NCBI GenBank assembly: GCA_027886185.1
Contig: WOAB01000619.1
Location: 5,952,001-6,016,000, forward strand
From: Rheum nobile
Lineage: Eukaryota; Streptophyta; Magnoliopsida; Caryophyllales; Polygonaceae
Length of the DNA stretch: 64,000 nt
Direction: 5' to 3'
The notes under the pieces were generated by a model. It was not told the DNA's origin, did not search any database, and saw nothing but the letters and a program-made list of their open reading frames with translations. Positions 45,031-55,664 of this stretch are shown one piece after another. Made by a program: the position numbers and the translations under genes. Positions within the stretch are counted from its first letter, which is position 1. Every line of letters begins with the position of its first letter.

Positions 45031-46374
45031 GAAGGATGAAGCGGTATGTCATGCCATGACAATAACTAAGGCGCTGTCCGGGAGGCAACCTGATGTATGT
45101 GTCTTTTCCTTTGTCTTTCTTTCTTCGTTTTGCATTATTTTTTTGGTGTGTTTTTGCTTTGTTTTTTTTTTTTTTCCTGACTAACCTGCAGGGAAGAGAC
45201 CCATGCTCATTGAAGAAGGTGTTTCCACACCAATGTAAGTCTCTCCTATCCTTGCACTAGTCACCCCCGAAAAAACCTTAAACGGGGGGCAAAAAAAAAA
45301 AAAAAAATTGTTGTTGTACGAGTACAAGCTGTCCCGCAGTACCATGGAGAGGGGTGCGCATGTTGCCAACGGAGGAAGTTTTTCGCTACACAAATTTTTG
45401 GCAACGATGGCGGCCCCACAGTCGACAGCTGTGATGGAAGACCACTCATGGCCCACACCCCGTTCATATCTGGGCCCATTTTTGGTGGTATTTGAAGGCC
45501 GTGCAACCCCGTTATCACTGTTCAACCACTACTCACCAAGTGGTACCTTATGGTTGCACGGTAGAAGATGATGCTGGAATTAATGAGGCACCCGCCCAAC
45601 AACAGAGACTTGGGAATTTATTGAGAAGACTGCCAGCAACAACGGAAGTGTCTATGCCGACTCAGCGACATTTGTGAGCTTATCCCTTCTTTTCCCTGTG
45701 CTTTATTCTTTTGTCTTTCATTACATTGAGGATAATGCAATGTTTAAGCATGGGGGAGGGTTTTATATTTCCTATGTCGCTGAGGAGAAAAAGAAAAAAA
45801 GCCAAAAAATTGAAAAAAAGGCTAAAATTGAAATCCTGGGATAGGTTGAAAACCCGAAAGGGCGGCCTAGGTAATAAGCAGGTGGCTTGGACTAGCATTA
45901 GGCTGGGGTAAAAATTGGTCTAGAGTGATGTGAGTTATATTGTGAGCACATCTATGAAAAAAATATGAGTGGCTTGGTGAAAACCCGAAAGGGCGCCTTG
46001 GCAGAAAGAGTGAAAAGAAGAAGAGTGAATTTTAGGAATCCTCATTTTGGCGTGGTGACATAAGAAGAGGTGATATAAGGAGGATTCGGGTAGGTCACTC
46101 TAGGAGGCATAAGGAGTCATAGATGGAGGCTAGGATTAGAGGTTACTCACACCATTGGATGTTCGGGTTAAACTTAGGGGAAGTACTCTGCTTGCCCCTT
46201 AAGCTTGTTGAGTTGTGGATGTGTTGTGAATGAGTTTGGTGCCAGGAGCTTGGCATGGGTTAGGTGACTCTTAGTTGGAGGACATGCTTCATGAGACCTT
46301 GGGTGTTGCATTGGAGGAGTAGACTCTTTATTAGTTTACTCGAGGACGAGCAAAGGTCTAAGCATGGGGGAGTT
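45031..46374 (+). other. Element A 3' non-coding region replacing pol, with polypurine tract
   Basis: No RT or integrase motif lies between the protease stop and the 3' LTR. Just after the stop is GGCGCTGTCCGGGAGGCAAC, similar to a conserved sequence near the 3' part of Tat/Athila elements. A (T)n lies near 45163, an (A)n near 45291, and two copies of GAAAACCCGAAAGGGCG occur at 45848 and 45979. The purine tract AGCATGGGGGAGT (46361-46373) abuts the 3' LTR. Confidence 0.8.
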
Positions 46375-48843
46375 TGATAAGCACTACTTTGTAGGGCTTA
46401 ACTAAGAGTTATTAGAGGGTTTTATTGGGGTCATTCGGGTAGATTTAGACACATTCTTGTGCATGGCGTTTGGGGGCGAAGTCTGTTGTTTTTGGAGGTG
46501 TTTGAGCTATTTTGGATATCATAGGAGACACTGAGGAAGGAAGCCACCAAAAGAAGACGCCAAGGAAGTGAAGACGAGAGGTTAGGAGGCGAAGCCAAGA
46601 AGTGAAGGCCGAGCATTAACCACGACCGTGGGCAAGGGTGCCGCGATCGCGGTTCCTCGGGCAAGTCGAGAGTTTTCCGCTGGCGCGGAGGAATGTGAAG
46701 AGCGCGGTGCCACAAGAGGCCGCGATCGCGGTAAATGGGCCGCGATCGCGAGTCGTCGACGCTGGAAGTTTTGACTTTTCCCGAGTGTATCTTTTCTAAT
46801 TTCTTTTCTTATTTTTCCATTTTATTTCGTTTCTTTTCTTATTGGGCTAGGTCATTTGTTAGAGGCCCTATATATACTCTCTTTAGCATTAGGTTAAAAG
46901 GGGGAGTTTTTCCAAGTTCTAGTTTTTTGCAATTTCAATTCATCGTTGCCACTTTTTATACCTTTGGAGTTCATCATGTTTATGAGGAGCTAAGCCTCTT
47001 TTGCTTAGTCCGGTAATGGAAGCATAAGTTTATTCATCTGGTTGTGAGGTTTTATTCCTATCTATCTTATCCTATTGAGTTATATCTTTTCTCTTGAGCA
47101 AATTCTTATTTGGATGTTTGTTGGTTTATCTAGATTGATCACCTAGGTTTATTGCTTTCATTCATATTGCTAATACTAGGGAACTGTTGGGCTAATGCTC
47201 TAGTTCGAGTAGCGAGCATAGATTCTTATCTGCCACTATGGAATTTATCTATGTAGGGAATTGATTACATGTTGAATGCTTCTGGTTGAGGTGTTATGTG
47301 TATCCTGGTTAATTCTTATGTTCATTGCTGCCTTTGGGTTGAATCACTAGTGGTGCTAGGGTTATTCATTGGTAAGGGTTCTTAGGGATGGTTTCCCTAT
47401 GTAGGATTGTGATTATTAGATTAATAATCAGGGAACTGAGAACACAGTTTACAGTTCCCTTTGCAGCAGAAATAAACAATCAACTAGATGAACAAGTTCC
47501 TTATAGTGGAAACCTTTGATTGCCAACTAGCAATCTAGGATAAAAACCACTACCTTTCTTTCGAAAGGATTTCAAGGTCTACTTCTTGATTTCTTATCTC
47601 TTTTGGTTACAGTTTATCCTAGGAACAAACACACAGTTTCTTTACCTTACACACAGTTAGGTAATCCTAGATAACTTAACACAATCAATAATCAATCCAA
47701 GAAACAGACCTTAGCACCTAGGAACTATCTCACTTACAGTCACAGGAACTAGCACTCAGCTCTTCGATTCCTTGACTAGTTCCTCTTGATCTCAGTTTGC
47801 GTTGATGATCTTGTTTGAAGCTTCACACTTTGATGTTTGCTATGGAGTGTGATTCTATTGTGAATGCTTGAAGATAACCTATGAACTTGTCTTGATTTTA
47901 TAGAGGATTCTTCGCAGCTTAAACTTCTCTTGGTTCCCACAGATCGAGCTTGCCCTAGGATGTGTGGTTCTCCTTGGTCCACGTTGTCTTTGACATATGC
48001 AAACAACCTAGGCAGCTCAGAATCCTTCTAGGTTAGTCAACTACTTCGGCCAAGTCGTTCTCCAGCTTCCTTCTTCCGAGGTTCAACAATCTGGGCACTT
48101 GGTAACTGTCTTCTGGACAGCGACAGGTTCCATGTCCTGTCGCTTTCACCTTTCTCTGTCCGAGGTTATATGTTCTAGGTATCTTGGAGTCTTGCTCTTG
48201 GATGGTGGCAGGCTTTTGGAAGCTTCTCTCAAGTCGCTTTCACCTCCTTTTGTCCGAGGTTTGGTGTTCCCAGATTTCTCGAGAAACGCAAAGTCACGTG
48301 TTGCATTTCTGGGCACACCTGGGTTTCTTTGGCTTGCCTGCTTGGTTTCTTTATCTTGTTTGGCTTCCATAGTTTCAGTAACTGTCATGTGGTTCCTCTA
48401 AACACATCTTTGAGATAAAACATTAGTTTCAAAGTATTTGTCATCTTCAAAAGTAGAGAAACTGAGGAAAAGAACTCTCATAGGAACTGAGGTTCCTGAG
48501 TTCCGTTTCCTAACACCCTGTTAATCTACACAAGATCAGGACAGGAATAACCGAATAGGAAGATAGGGCATAATCAAGGAACAACCTTTGAATGACTTAT
48601 GTGGACATTACTTGGCTAAGTGTTTTCTCCCTTTGATATTTTCATCATATACTTTGTTGTGTTTGACTTAATTGTGACCAACCAACCTACAACTCCCCCT
48701 TCTTGTTACTATTGCATGCGAACAACACATAGATTAATCTCTTCCTCTCTGTGGATTCGAACCCTGCTTACCCTAACTACTTGTTTAGGTTTTGCTAGGA
48801 TTTTATTTGATTGATTAGGTGATACGACTTAAGCCTGCTATCA
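46375..48843 (+). repeat. Element A 3' LTR, interrupted by a copia solo LTR
   Basis: Parts 46375-47399 and 48521-48843 are nearly identical to the 5' LTR. GC dyads lie at 46618-46755 and the TATATATAC box near 46869. Confidence 0.93.
47400..48515 (-). repeat. Solo LTR of element B family in element A 3' LTR
   Basis: 1116 bp, from TGTAGGATTGTG to GTTTCCTAACA on the plus strand, similar to the B LTRs throughout but more diverged than the two B LTRs are from each other. The target duplication is CCCTA (47395-47399) and CCCTG (48516-48520); the unoccupied site in the 5' LTR (near 42228) reads TTTCCCTATTAATC. Confidence 0.9.
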
Positions 48844-48848
48844 GCCAT

Positions 48849-49034
48849 GAATGACCATAAAAGCATGACTCTTCACATGACTATCTTGATGGCAAGACTT
48901 TTCAGATGACCATCTTGATGACAAGACTCTTCACATGATTGTCTTGATGGCAAGACTCTTCATCTTCAACGCCAATATGATATTGACTTGATACCTCGTT
49001 CTTCTTTGGCGGTGCGGTTTCTCGGATCACATCA
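48849..49034 (-). repeat. TRIM-like LTR 3, right part
   Basis: Resumes LTR 3 after element A and ends GGATCACATCA. Includes the ~30-bp tandem repeats of CTTCACATGAYTGTCTTGATG type. Confidence 0.88.
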
Positions 49035-49124
49035 TCGTCTCCTCCTTTTTCTAAGATTTGTCCTCGAATATGCATGGATTTATAACCTTGAGGATCTTTC
49101 CTCGACGATGGCTCTGATACCAAA
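49035..49124 (-). other. TRIM-like internal segment 3 (uninterrupted)
   Basis: 90 bp. It begins TCGTCTCCTCCTTTTT (purine tract on the minus strand) and ends GGCTCTGATACCAAA (primer site TTTGGTATCAGAGCC on the minus strand). It shows the empty form of the site used by element B. Confidence 0.88.
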
Positions 49125-49910
49125 TGATGACAATCGGATCGTTGTTCGCTTGCGTCGGTGTCGAAGAAGTCCTTTCTAGATGAAGTCTCCCAAAACACAG
49201 AACTCTAAAGTACTTAGGCCAAACCCGGAGTTATAACAAAGTAAAATACAATTGATTTTATTGTTGAACTAGAACAAGATATGCAATCAACTCTCTCAAG
49301 GAATCCACCAAAAGATAATGAAAGACCCGACAACTCTTGGATATGTCCACCAAGGATTGACGAGGTTGAATCTTTTGAAGTCACAAGATAGATCCACTCG
49401 TGCCTATAGGATTCGGTGTTGTTCGAACTCTTGGATAGGTCCACCAAGGATTCGAGCAAAACGATCTTGATAAGGCCACAAGATCTGTGTTGGAATCCAC
49501 CAACAAAAGAAAGAAAAAACAAATGAAAACAAAAATATAATGAGACAAGAGAACTTGGTTTTTTCTTCAACTTCTCCATCTAAAACTGAGGCAAAACAAG
49601 CCTTTAAATATGAGAAATGTCGACCCTAAACTGGAGCCCAAGCCATGAGTAAATAGGGTGGGTGACTCTTGGTGTAACGCCATGAATGAAAGTCCATAAA
49701 AGTGTGACTCTTGATATGTGCCATGAATGACCATAAAAGCATGACTCTTTACATGACTATCTTGATGGCAAGACTTTTCACATGACCATCTTGATGACAA
49801 GACTCTTCACATGACTGTCTTGATGGCAAGACTCTTCATCTTCAACGTCAATATGATATTGACTTGATACATCGTTCTTCTTTGGCGGTGCGGTTTCTCA
49901 GATCACATCA
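49125..49910 (-). repeat. TRIM-like LTR 4
   Basis: 786 bp, TGATGACAATCGG to CAGATCACATCA. The right flank GCAGA pairs with GTAGA before LTR 1. Confidence 0.9.
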
Positions 49911-51319
49911 GCAGAGACCGGTGGAGCTTGAGGGACGACTGGAGCCGACCTGGACGATCCTATCTAGGGGACCGTGAATCCACGTACGGATGTGACATCT
50001 GCTCTAGCCAATCGATGTACGCATCGTTAGTGTCCCACGCGAAGGTGGTCTGGATCCTGTCCCGAAGCTCGATCATCGGTCTAGGGTTGGCATCCCACGT
50101 GCACTGATCGTTGTGGTACTTCAAAGTGTACGACTTCAAGTCGACCCGCCTCTTCACCTCGAGTGGCTCGGGTGGATCCTCAGGAACCCTCTGACTATAA
50201 CCGAACTGGCGGAGGACTCGGTCCGGCATGTACGGCTCTTGTACATCGCGACTCTCAATAATGCCTCGGTATAAAGAAGGAGCGTACTGAGGGGTCGCAA
50301 AGTCTAATTGACCCCATGGTGTCCAAGCCCCCTAAAATCCCAATTCAAATTCATAATTCCCTAAAATTTTATAAATTTCCTAATTTCAAATTAAATTACT
50401 TAATTTACCTCTTCAAATCTCAGGGCGTCCGAAATGCGGCGAATAGCGATCAACCGCTTCGGATCCCGTCCTTGAGGGGCCTTCTTCATGTCTCTCCGAG
50501 CAACCCTCGTATCCGCCATGGCTTCCAGGTCAAGGACTGTGTTACCTCAGAAGGTAGGAAAGTATGCTCAAATCTAGGCCTGCAAAAAAATATAATCCGT
50601 TAGCATACAATGCCATATATTTTACGATATTAAATAATTAAATAAAAAATTAAACAATTACCCTCAGAAGAAGTGTACATCTTGCAATGCCCTTCGCCTT
50701 GGCCCTCGACGCTTCACCCAGATTTCGATAGAGGACGGCCAATACGCCGACTCCCCACGCATAACAACCGGTGATGTCGTGGTCGACAAGTCCGACATGA
50801 CCGCGTCCTCCTGCACTCCCGCTTCGACGTCCTATGCTGCCTGTAGGGCGGGAAGCAAAGCCACCGAAGCGGCCCGATGAGCCGATGCTGTGACCGGATT
50901 CCTCCGGGCCAGCTGACGAGACCCACGTCGGGGCCGTCTCACAGACAACATCGAGGCTTGTAAAGCCTTTACATTTTTTCAAATTTCCGAATCAATTCAT
51001 AATTGAATTTTAATAACGTAAATTGAAAATAAAATAAGATAATAAATCGCTAAATTGCTAACCTCGTCCGGGCTCAACTGTGCCCCCGTTGGACAGAGAG
51101 CTAGCCTCATCCGCCGCCAACACCACCGCCACTACTGCCAGCCACCGCCGGACCCTCCTCCGCCTCTCCGCCAATACCACTGCCAACACCACCGCCACTA
51201 CTGTTGACCACCGTCGGAATCGCCGGACACACCTCCTCTAGAGCGCCCGCCACCAGAGCAGACTCGCCGCCGTCTCCACTGGAGCTCCTCGCCGCCGCCA
51301 AAATTTCAGAGGATTCCAT
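49911..51319 (-). pseudogene. PMD-like (plant mobile domain) gene remnant, 5' exons
   Basis: The minus strand from ATG 51319 reads MESSEILAAARSSSGDGGES and a glycine-rich stretch, then an intron-like donor (GAG/GTTAGC near 51061). A second exon near 50980-50655 contains CYAWGVGVLAVLYRNLGEAS, a recognisable PMD motif. A third, at ~50300-49911, has MPDRVLRQFGYSQRVPEDPP followed by RRVDLKSYTLKYHNDQC, matching the PMD region that in intact proteins reads HPDRVLRQFG. Stops occur in two of the frames near 49960 and an exon 1 frame change is needed near 51110, so it is broken even without the nest. PMD proteins include MAIN/MAIL1 and many transposon-borne relatives. The last exon is at 11195-11362. 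Confidence 0.65.
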
Positions 51320-51449
51320 GGCAGGTTCAAGAGGAAGAGAAGAGGAAGGGAAGAAGAGGAAGAAAAGAAGAGGAGATCGCCGGGAGAGAGAGAGAGAGAT
51401 TACCGGGAGAGAGAGAGATTTCACCGCCGCGGGGAGGAGAGGAGAAGAA

Positions 51450-51620
51450 GAAGATGCGCGTGGGATTTAACCTAAATGCGTACGCAAGAATCTAGCGTAT
51501 GCTAAATTCTTGTGTAAGCATTTGGGTTAAAATCCCTGGGCCGGCCATATTTCTGGCCGGTCCAAATCTTATGCAAGAATTTAGCGTACGCTAAATTCTT
51601 GCGTACAGATTTATCCTTTT
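51450..51620. repeat. Pair of palindromes flanking GGGCCGGCC, upstream of PMD remnant
   Basis: GCAAGAATTTAGCG TACGCTAAATTCTTGC (51561-51602 region) is a perfect 30-bp palindrome. An imperfect copy (CAAGAATCTAGCGTATGC and its partner) lies at about 51472-51501. Outer arms GGGATTTAACC...GGTTAAAATCCC form a further inverted repeat. Between them is CTGGGCCGGCCATA. The GCGTACGC core is shared with the inverted repeat at 8181-8304, on the opposite flank of the PMD remnant. Confidence 0.65.
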
Positions 51621-51771
51621 TTTTCCGAATACAAATACTTGTACATTTTTGTATTTTTCTACATATTTTCACCTGTACGTATGCAATTTCTATGCGTACA
51701 GAATGTAGTGTATATAGGCAAAAAATGTCTTGTATATAGTAGGCTCGAAATCTATTATCACCAATAATGAC
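51621..51771. other. Unassigned spacer with the left target duplication of the solo LTR
   Basis: T-rich, no ORF. The last five bases ATGAC are duplicated at 54088-54092. Confidence 0.6.
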
Positions 51772-54087
51772 TGTAACACCCCCAAAAATAACTTGGAAAT
51801 ATTACCGCCAGTGACCTCAGAATACATATTTGTGGTCACCCAAGGCTTACCGTTTTTATTGCAAATAGATATAATATTGTAAACTTTATTAGATATCATG
51901 AATGACCAAATAATATTCCACACCGACGTTGCAAGTTACAAGTGGTAACTGAAACCAAATACAAAAGAAAACATATATTGTAGCAGAAGTCTTTAAAATA
52001 TATAAAACGCCATAAAGGGGTTTTGAACCGTGTAAATCTCACGCCATGATCCTCAACCTTAAGGAATCACTCAAAATATCAATTGCCTTCAACGTCGGGG
52101 ATTTGCCTTCTCACAGCTAAGGAAATTTACCTGATGTGTCGTATGAGACGGATGACACCAGCCAACCATGCAAAGGAAAAATAACGGTTGGTTAGTCCAA
52201 TGAAAGACTACGCAAGGGTATGAAGAAAAGTTTCTAAGTAGTCGTATTAAGTTACAACAATTGCTTTTCGAATAATAGCCGATAGACGATGCTAACTTCA
52301 ATACTTCTACGGAAATACAAGAAAAGGAATGATTCAAGAGAAAGACTCCAACGGAATTGAGTCTTATAAGAAACGTATGCAATTGTTTGGGAACGTTAAG
52401 TTTTCACACAAGTTTATAAAAATGACCTTGATTATTTGGGTCCACGACCAACCTCACCGCGTACTGCAAATCCAGATTGGAAAGAGGACTTACTCTAACA
52501 AGAGTTCGGGCGGGTTCCACGTTATACTTCTCGCCCGATGGTATATTAATTATGTGAGTAAAAGCACTTTTCTTATTTACTTTCAAAAACGTACATTCAC
52601 GTTAAGGCTTTTAGTTCACATCATCTCGATACGAGAGATATCTTTGGGATGAATCCCGAATATTGGCACTAGCTAAGTGCACCTACCACTTATATCCGAA
52701 TAAGGGTACAGTCATGACCAGAAGTACTAGGGAAAAAACCTCCTAATACTTGTTATAAATAAACGACTAGACCTCGCAAGGTACATAGCGTTCCTACGAA
52801 TACTCGTGCTAACTAAGTATGTAAGTTCACATATAAATCCACACCAAAATCCATTTATCACTTTATGATAATATCATATAGAATTATATAAAATAGTGTT
52901 GTTTCTAGCAATATATACAACCTATTATAAATTCATATTTTTAACACAACATTTTATCGTTTAAGTTCCCAAACACAAATCAACAACTTTATTCCAACTT
53001 AATTAAACAATTAAGTAATTGATAATCAAGAAGAATATGGAATAAATCAACAAGAGCGAACCGCCACTTGCCTTAGTCTGGACGAACGAAGAGTTGGGTC
53101 CGAAATCCGAAAACTTGAACGTGTGCACGGCTGCCTACTAAAATTCCCGTTGGAATTTATCATCATCCAATAGGGTCGGATTCCAATCCGTACAATCAGC
53201 CATGGAGACGAACACAATCCAACACCGACGACGCATACGAGACGAGTTTTAAAACAAAACCCTAATTAGTTACGGGTACGAAGGAATGAAAAGACGAAGA
53301 AAAGGCAGTGCCGCGATCGCGGTTTGCATATCCGCGATCGCGGCTTTGCTGGGCAAAACCGCGCCCGCGGCAGATGGGCCGCGATCGCGGGCCTCTGCCC
53401 AGCCGCAATCGCGGTATTTATGCCACGATCGCGGGGTCCATTGTCGAATGACAAGCTTAAACGAACACAACGGAGCCATACCGAGGGAAGACGAGGCTCG
53501 GATCTTGCTTCTTGGACAAGCGCGCACCACCACCACTCCTGGCTTCGCTTTGATGGACCTCTGACTCCAACAACGATCGATGACGACAACACTCCGACGA
53601 CAACACCAAAAACCGAGAGGAAGAGATGAAGGATGAGAAGAACCCTCGGATCCACCCCTATTTATAGGGTAAGGGTGGAGCTCTTTCACTTAATGAGAGG
53701 GTCACCTAACCGCTTGACCTCCCTACACCGGTCGCTCGGAGAAGAAACGCTGGAACATAGATCGTTGGCGTCTCAATAAAGACGAGGAAGAAGACGAAGC
53801 AATGGTGTCGCGATCGCGGTTTCATAACCGCGATCGCGGTTTGGCCTCTGGGAAAAACTGCGCTCGTGGTTTCATAGCCGCGATCGTGGGCAATGACGCG
53901 CCTGCGGCTCCCGGACCTTGATCGCGGGTCTTGCTTAATTTCGATTTCAGCAACCCTCCAATAATTAAAACCCATATATTTCATTAAATGTGTATCCACA
54001 CATTCTAATGGTTCTTACAGGGTTACAGAACACACCTAACACGTCTTGCTTACAAAACAAAAGTTGGGACTTTTAGGGGTTATTACA
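51772..54087 (-). repeat. Solo LTR related to element C
   Basis: It begins TGTAACACCCCCAAAA and ends GGGGTTATTACA, 2316 bp, with a perfect ATGAC duplication on each side. It shares with the element C LTR the start and the ATTACCGCCAGTGACC box, and the layout with a minus-strand TATAAATA (near 53645). GC dyads of the exact CCGCGATCGCGG type lie at 53312-53441 and 53807-53930, one cluster on each side of the TATA box. No internal region remains. Confidence 0.9.
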
Positions 54088-55331
54088 ATGACGTTCTATC
54101 TTCGGCACGGTTATGGAACCGGAGGTTTCCGGCTCCGAAACCGGAAAAATTAAAAAGCGAAATCGGAACCGGATTAATCTGGAACCGGAGGTTTTTGTTC
54201 CGGAACCGGAAAAAAAAAACATACTTTTTTCAAATATAAATAAACAAATAAATTTTAAAAATACCTTTTTTAAACGAGGGTATTAAACACACCCATAACT
54301 TTTTGTTATTTATACCCACGCATGCGGAATGCATATACATCTATTTATGCATTCGAAAACCATATGCATATGTATGCGTACTGCGCATACATACGCGTGT
54401 GCATGCGCATTGTGCAGACATACGCGTGTGTATGCGCATTTCGTATGCACAGATAGTATCCTACTGTTAATTAACGTTGACGATCCTGAATATGAATGTT
54501 TTAGATTTTTTTATTTCGAACGAGTTAAGTTTACTATGTTTATTATTATATAGTTGTATGGTAAATTAGTTACTTCTATATATAATATGGTTAACTTGGT
54601 AGTTTGTTATATATTTAACAGGTTTTTCTAGTGTGTGCTCATGGGTACATGCTAGCTAGTTATTTCAAAGTTAATTATATCTTTTTACCTTTTTAGTTAT
54701 GTTTTTTATTTGTAATTAAAGTTATTTATAATATATGTGCGTAAAACTATAAATTAAAAACTACGTTAAAATTATTTATAAATTAAAATATAGGGCAAAA
54801 TACTAAAATTTACATTTCAACCATATCAAAGGTATGTTTTTCAAAATTATATACCTAAAAGTGTAATGTTCTTGTAGTTTTAATACTTAAATTTATATAG
54901 TTGCTATACTTAGTAATATATGATTCATGACGCAAAAGTGGGAATATACATATTAAAAATATTTGAAATAAATATGTGATATACTTTAACCACTTTTTTC
55001 TTTTAATTAGTTATACAATTAATAGTGTTAATTACTAAAATTTAATTTATATGTTTGTTATTCAATTATTTGCATGAAATTCTTAGTTTACTCTCCATTT
55101 TTGCATACAAATTTGTGATTTTTTTTTTCAATTCTAATCATATAAACGTCAAAAATTGAACGTACACTTTACCATATCAGTTTTTAAAAATATTATTTAA
55201 TATTTCAATTTAAAGTTTTATTAACGAAACTAGTGTAGGTCACGAAAATTGGGCTTGTGCTGTTGAGAAATCTCTTATGATATGGGTATGTATGTAATTC
55301 AGTGTTGTACATAATTGTCAAATACATAGGG

Positions 55332-55336
<5 letters not shown>

Positions 55337-55372
<36 letters not shown>

Positions 55373-55391
55373 TACTACTACTATTACTACT
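55337..55391. repeat. (AT)n and (CTA)n microsatellites
   Basis: A run of alternating AT at about 55337-55371 is followed by ACTACTACT units. The ORF at 55205-55408 is an artefact of this. Confidence 0.9.
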
Positions 55392-55567
55392 ACTTTTCTA
55401 TTAGTCATCTTTGACTGTTGTCATGAAGACTTCGACGCTGACTATTCTTCATATGTATATAAATACTAAATTGGCTTTTATAATGCCATTACTAGTAGAG
55501 TGAACCTGTTGGGAAGAATGTAGTTTAAAAATAGAAAACTCAAAACACGACATGTTGGATAACCAAC

Positions 55568-55568
<1 letters not shown>

Positions 55569-55662
<94 letters not shown>
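55569..55662. repeat. (CAT)n trinucleotide microsatellite, about 31 units
   Basis: Uninterrupted CAT/ATC repeat of about 94 bases. It gives poly-Asp and poly-Met ORFs on the minus strand which are not genes. Confidence 0.95.

Positions 55663-55664
<2 letters not shown>

Larger units (their letters stand above)
41207..48843 (+). mobile_element. Element A: pol-less gypsy (Athila/Tat-like) retrotransposon
   Basis: The LTRs 41207-42554 and 46375-48843 (the latter interrupted) run TGATAAGCAC...CCTGCTATCA, with duplications TCCAT (41202-41206) and GCCAT (48844-48848). The primer site TGGCGCCGTTGCCGGGGA matches tRNA-Asp, as in Athila/Tat-type elements. Inside are a frame-broken gag and an intact gag-tail plus protease frame, then 1.3 kb non-coding up to the purine tract GCATGGGGGAGT. 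No RT, RNase H or integrase is present. It is on the plus strand, opposite to the other elements in the nest. Confidence 0.9.
11461..49910 (-). mobile_element. TRIM-like tandem array of four LTRs, host of the nest
   Basis: Four ~785-bp LTR copies (11461-12247, 12337-13117, 40606-41206 plus 48849-49034, 49125-49910) are separated by three ~90-bp segments. Each segment has a primer site for initiator tRNA-Met at one end and a purine tract (AAAGGAGGAGAGGA on the minus strand) at the other, and no coding sequence. The whole span is flanked by GTAGA and GCAGA. Read on the minus strand each LTR starts TGATGTGATC and ends GATTGTCATCA. Element B lies in the second spacer and element A in the third LTR. 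This is a miniature, wholly non-coding retrotransposon in tandem form; the LTRs are long for a TRIM. Confidence 0.88.
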
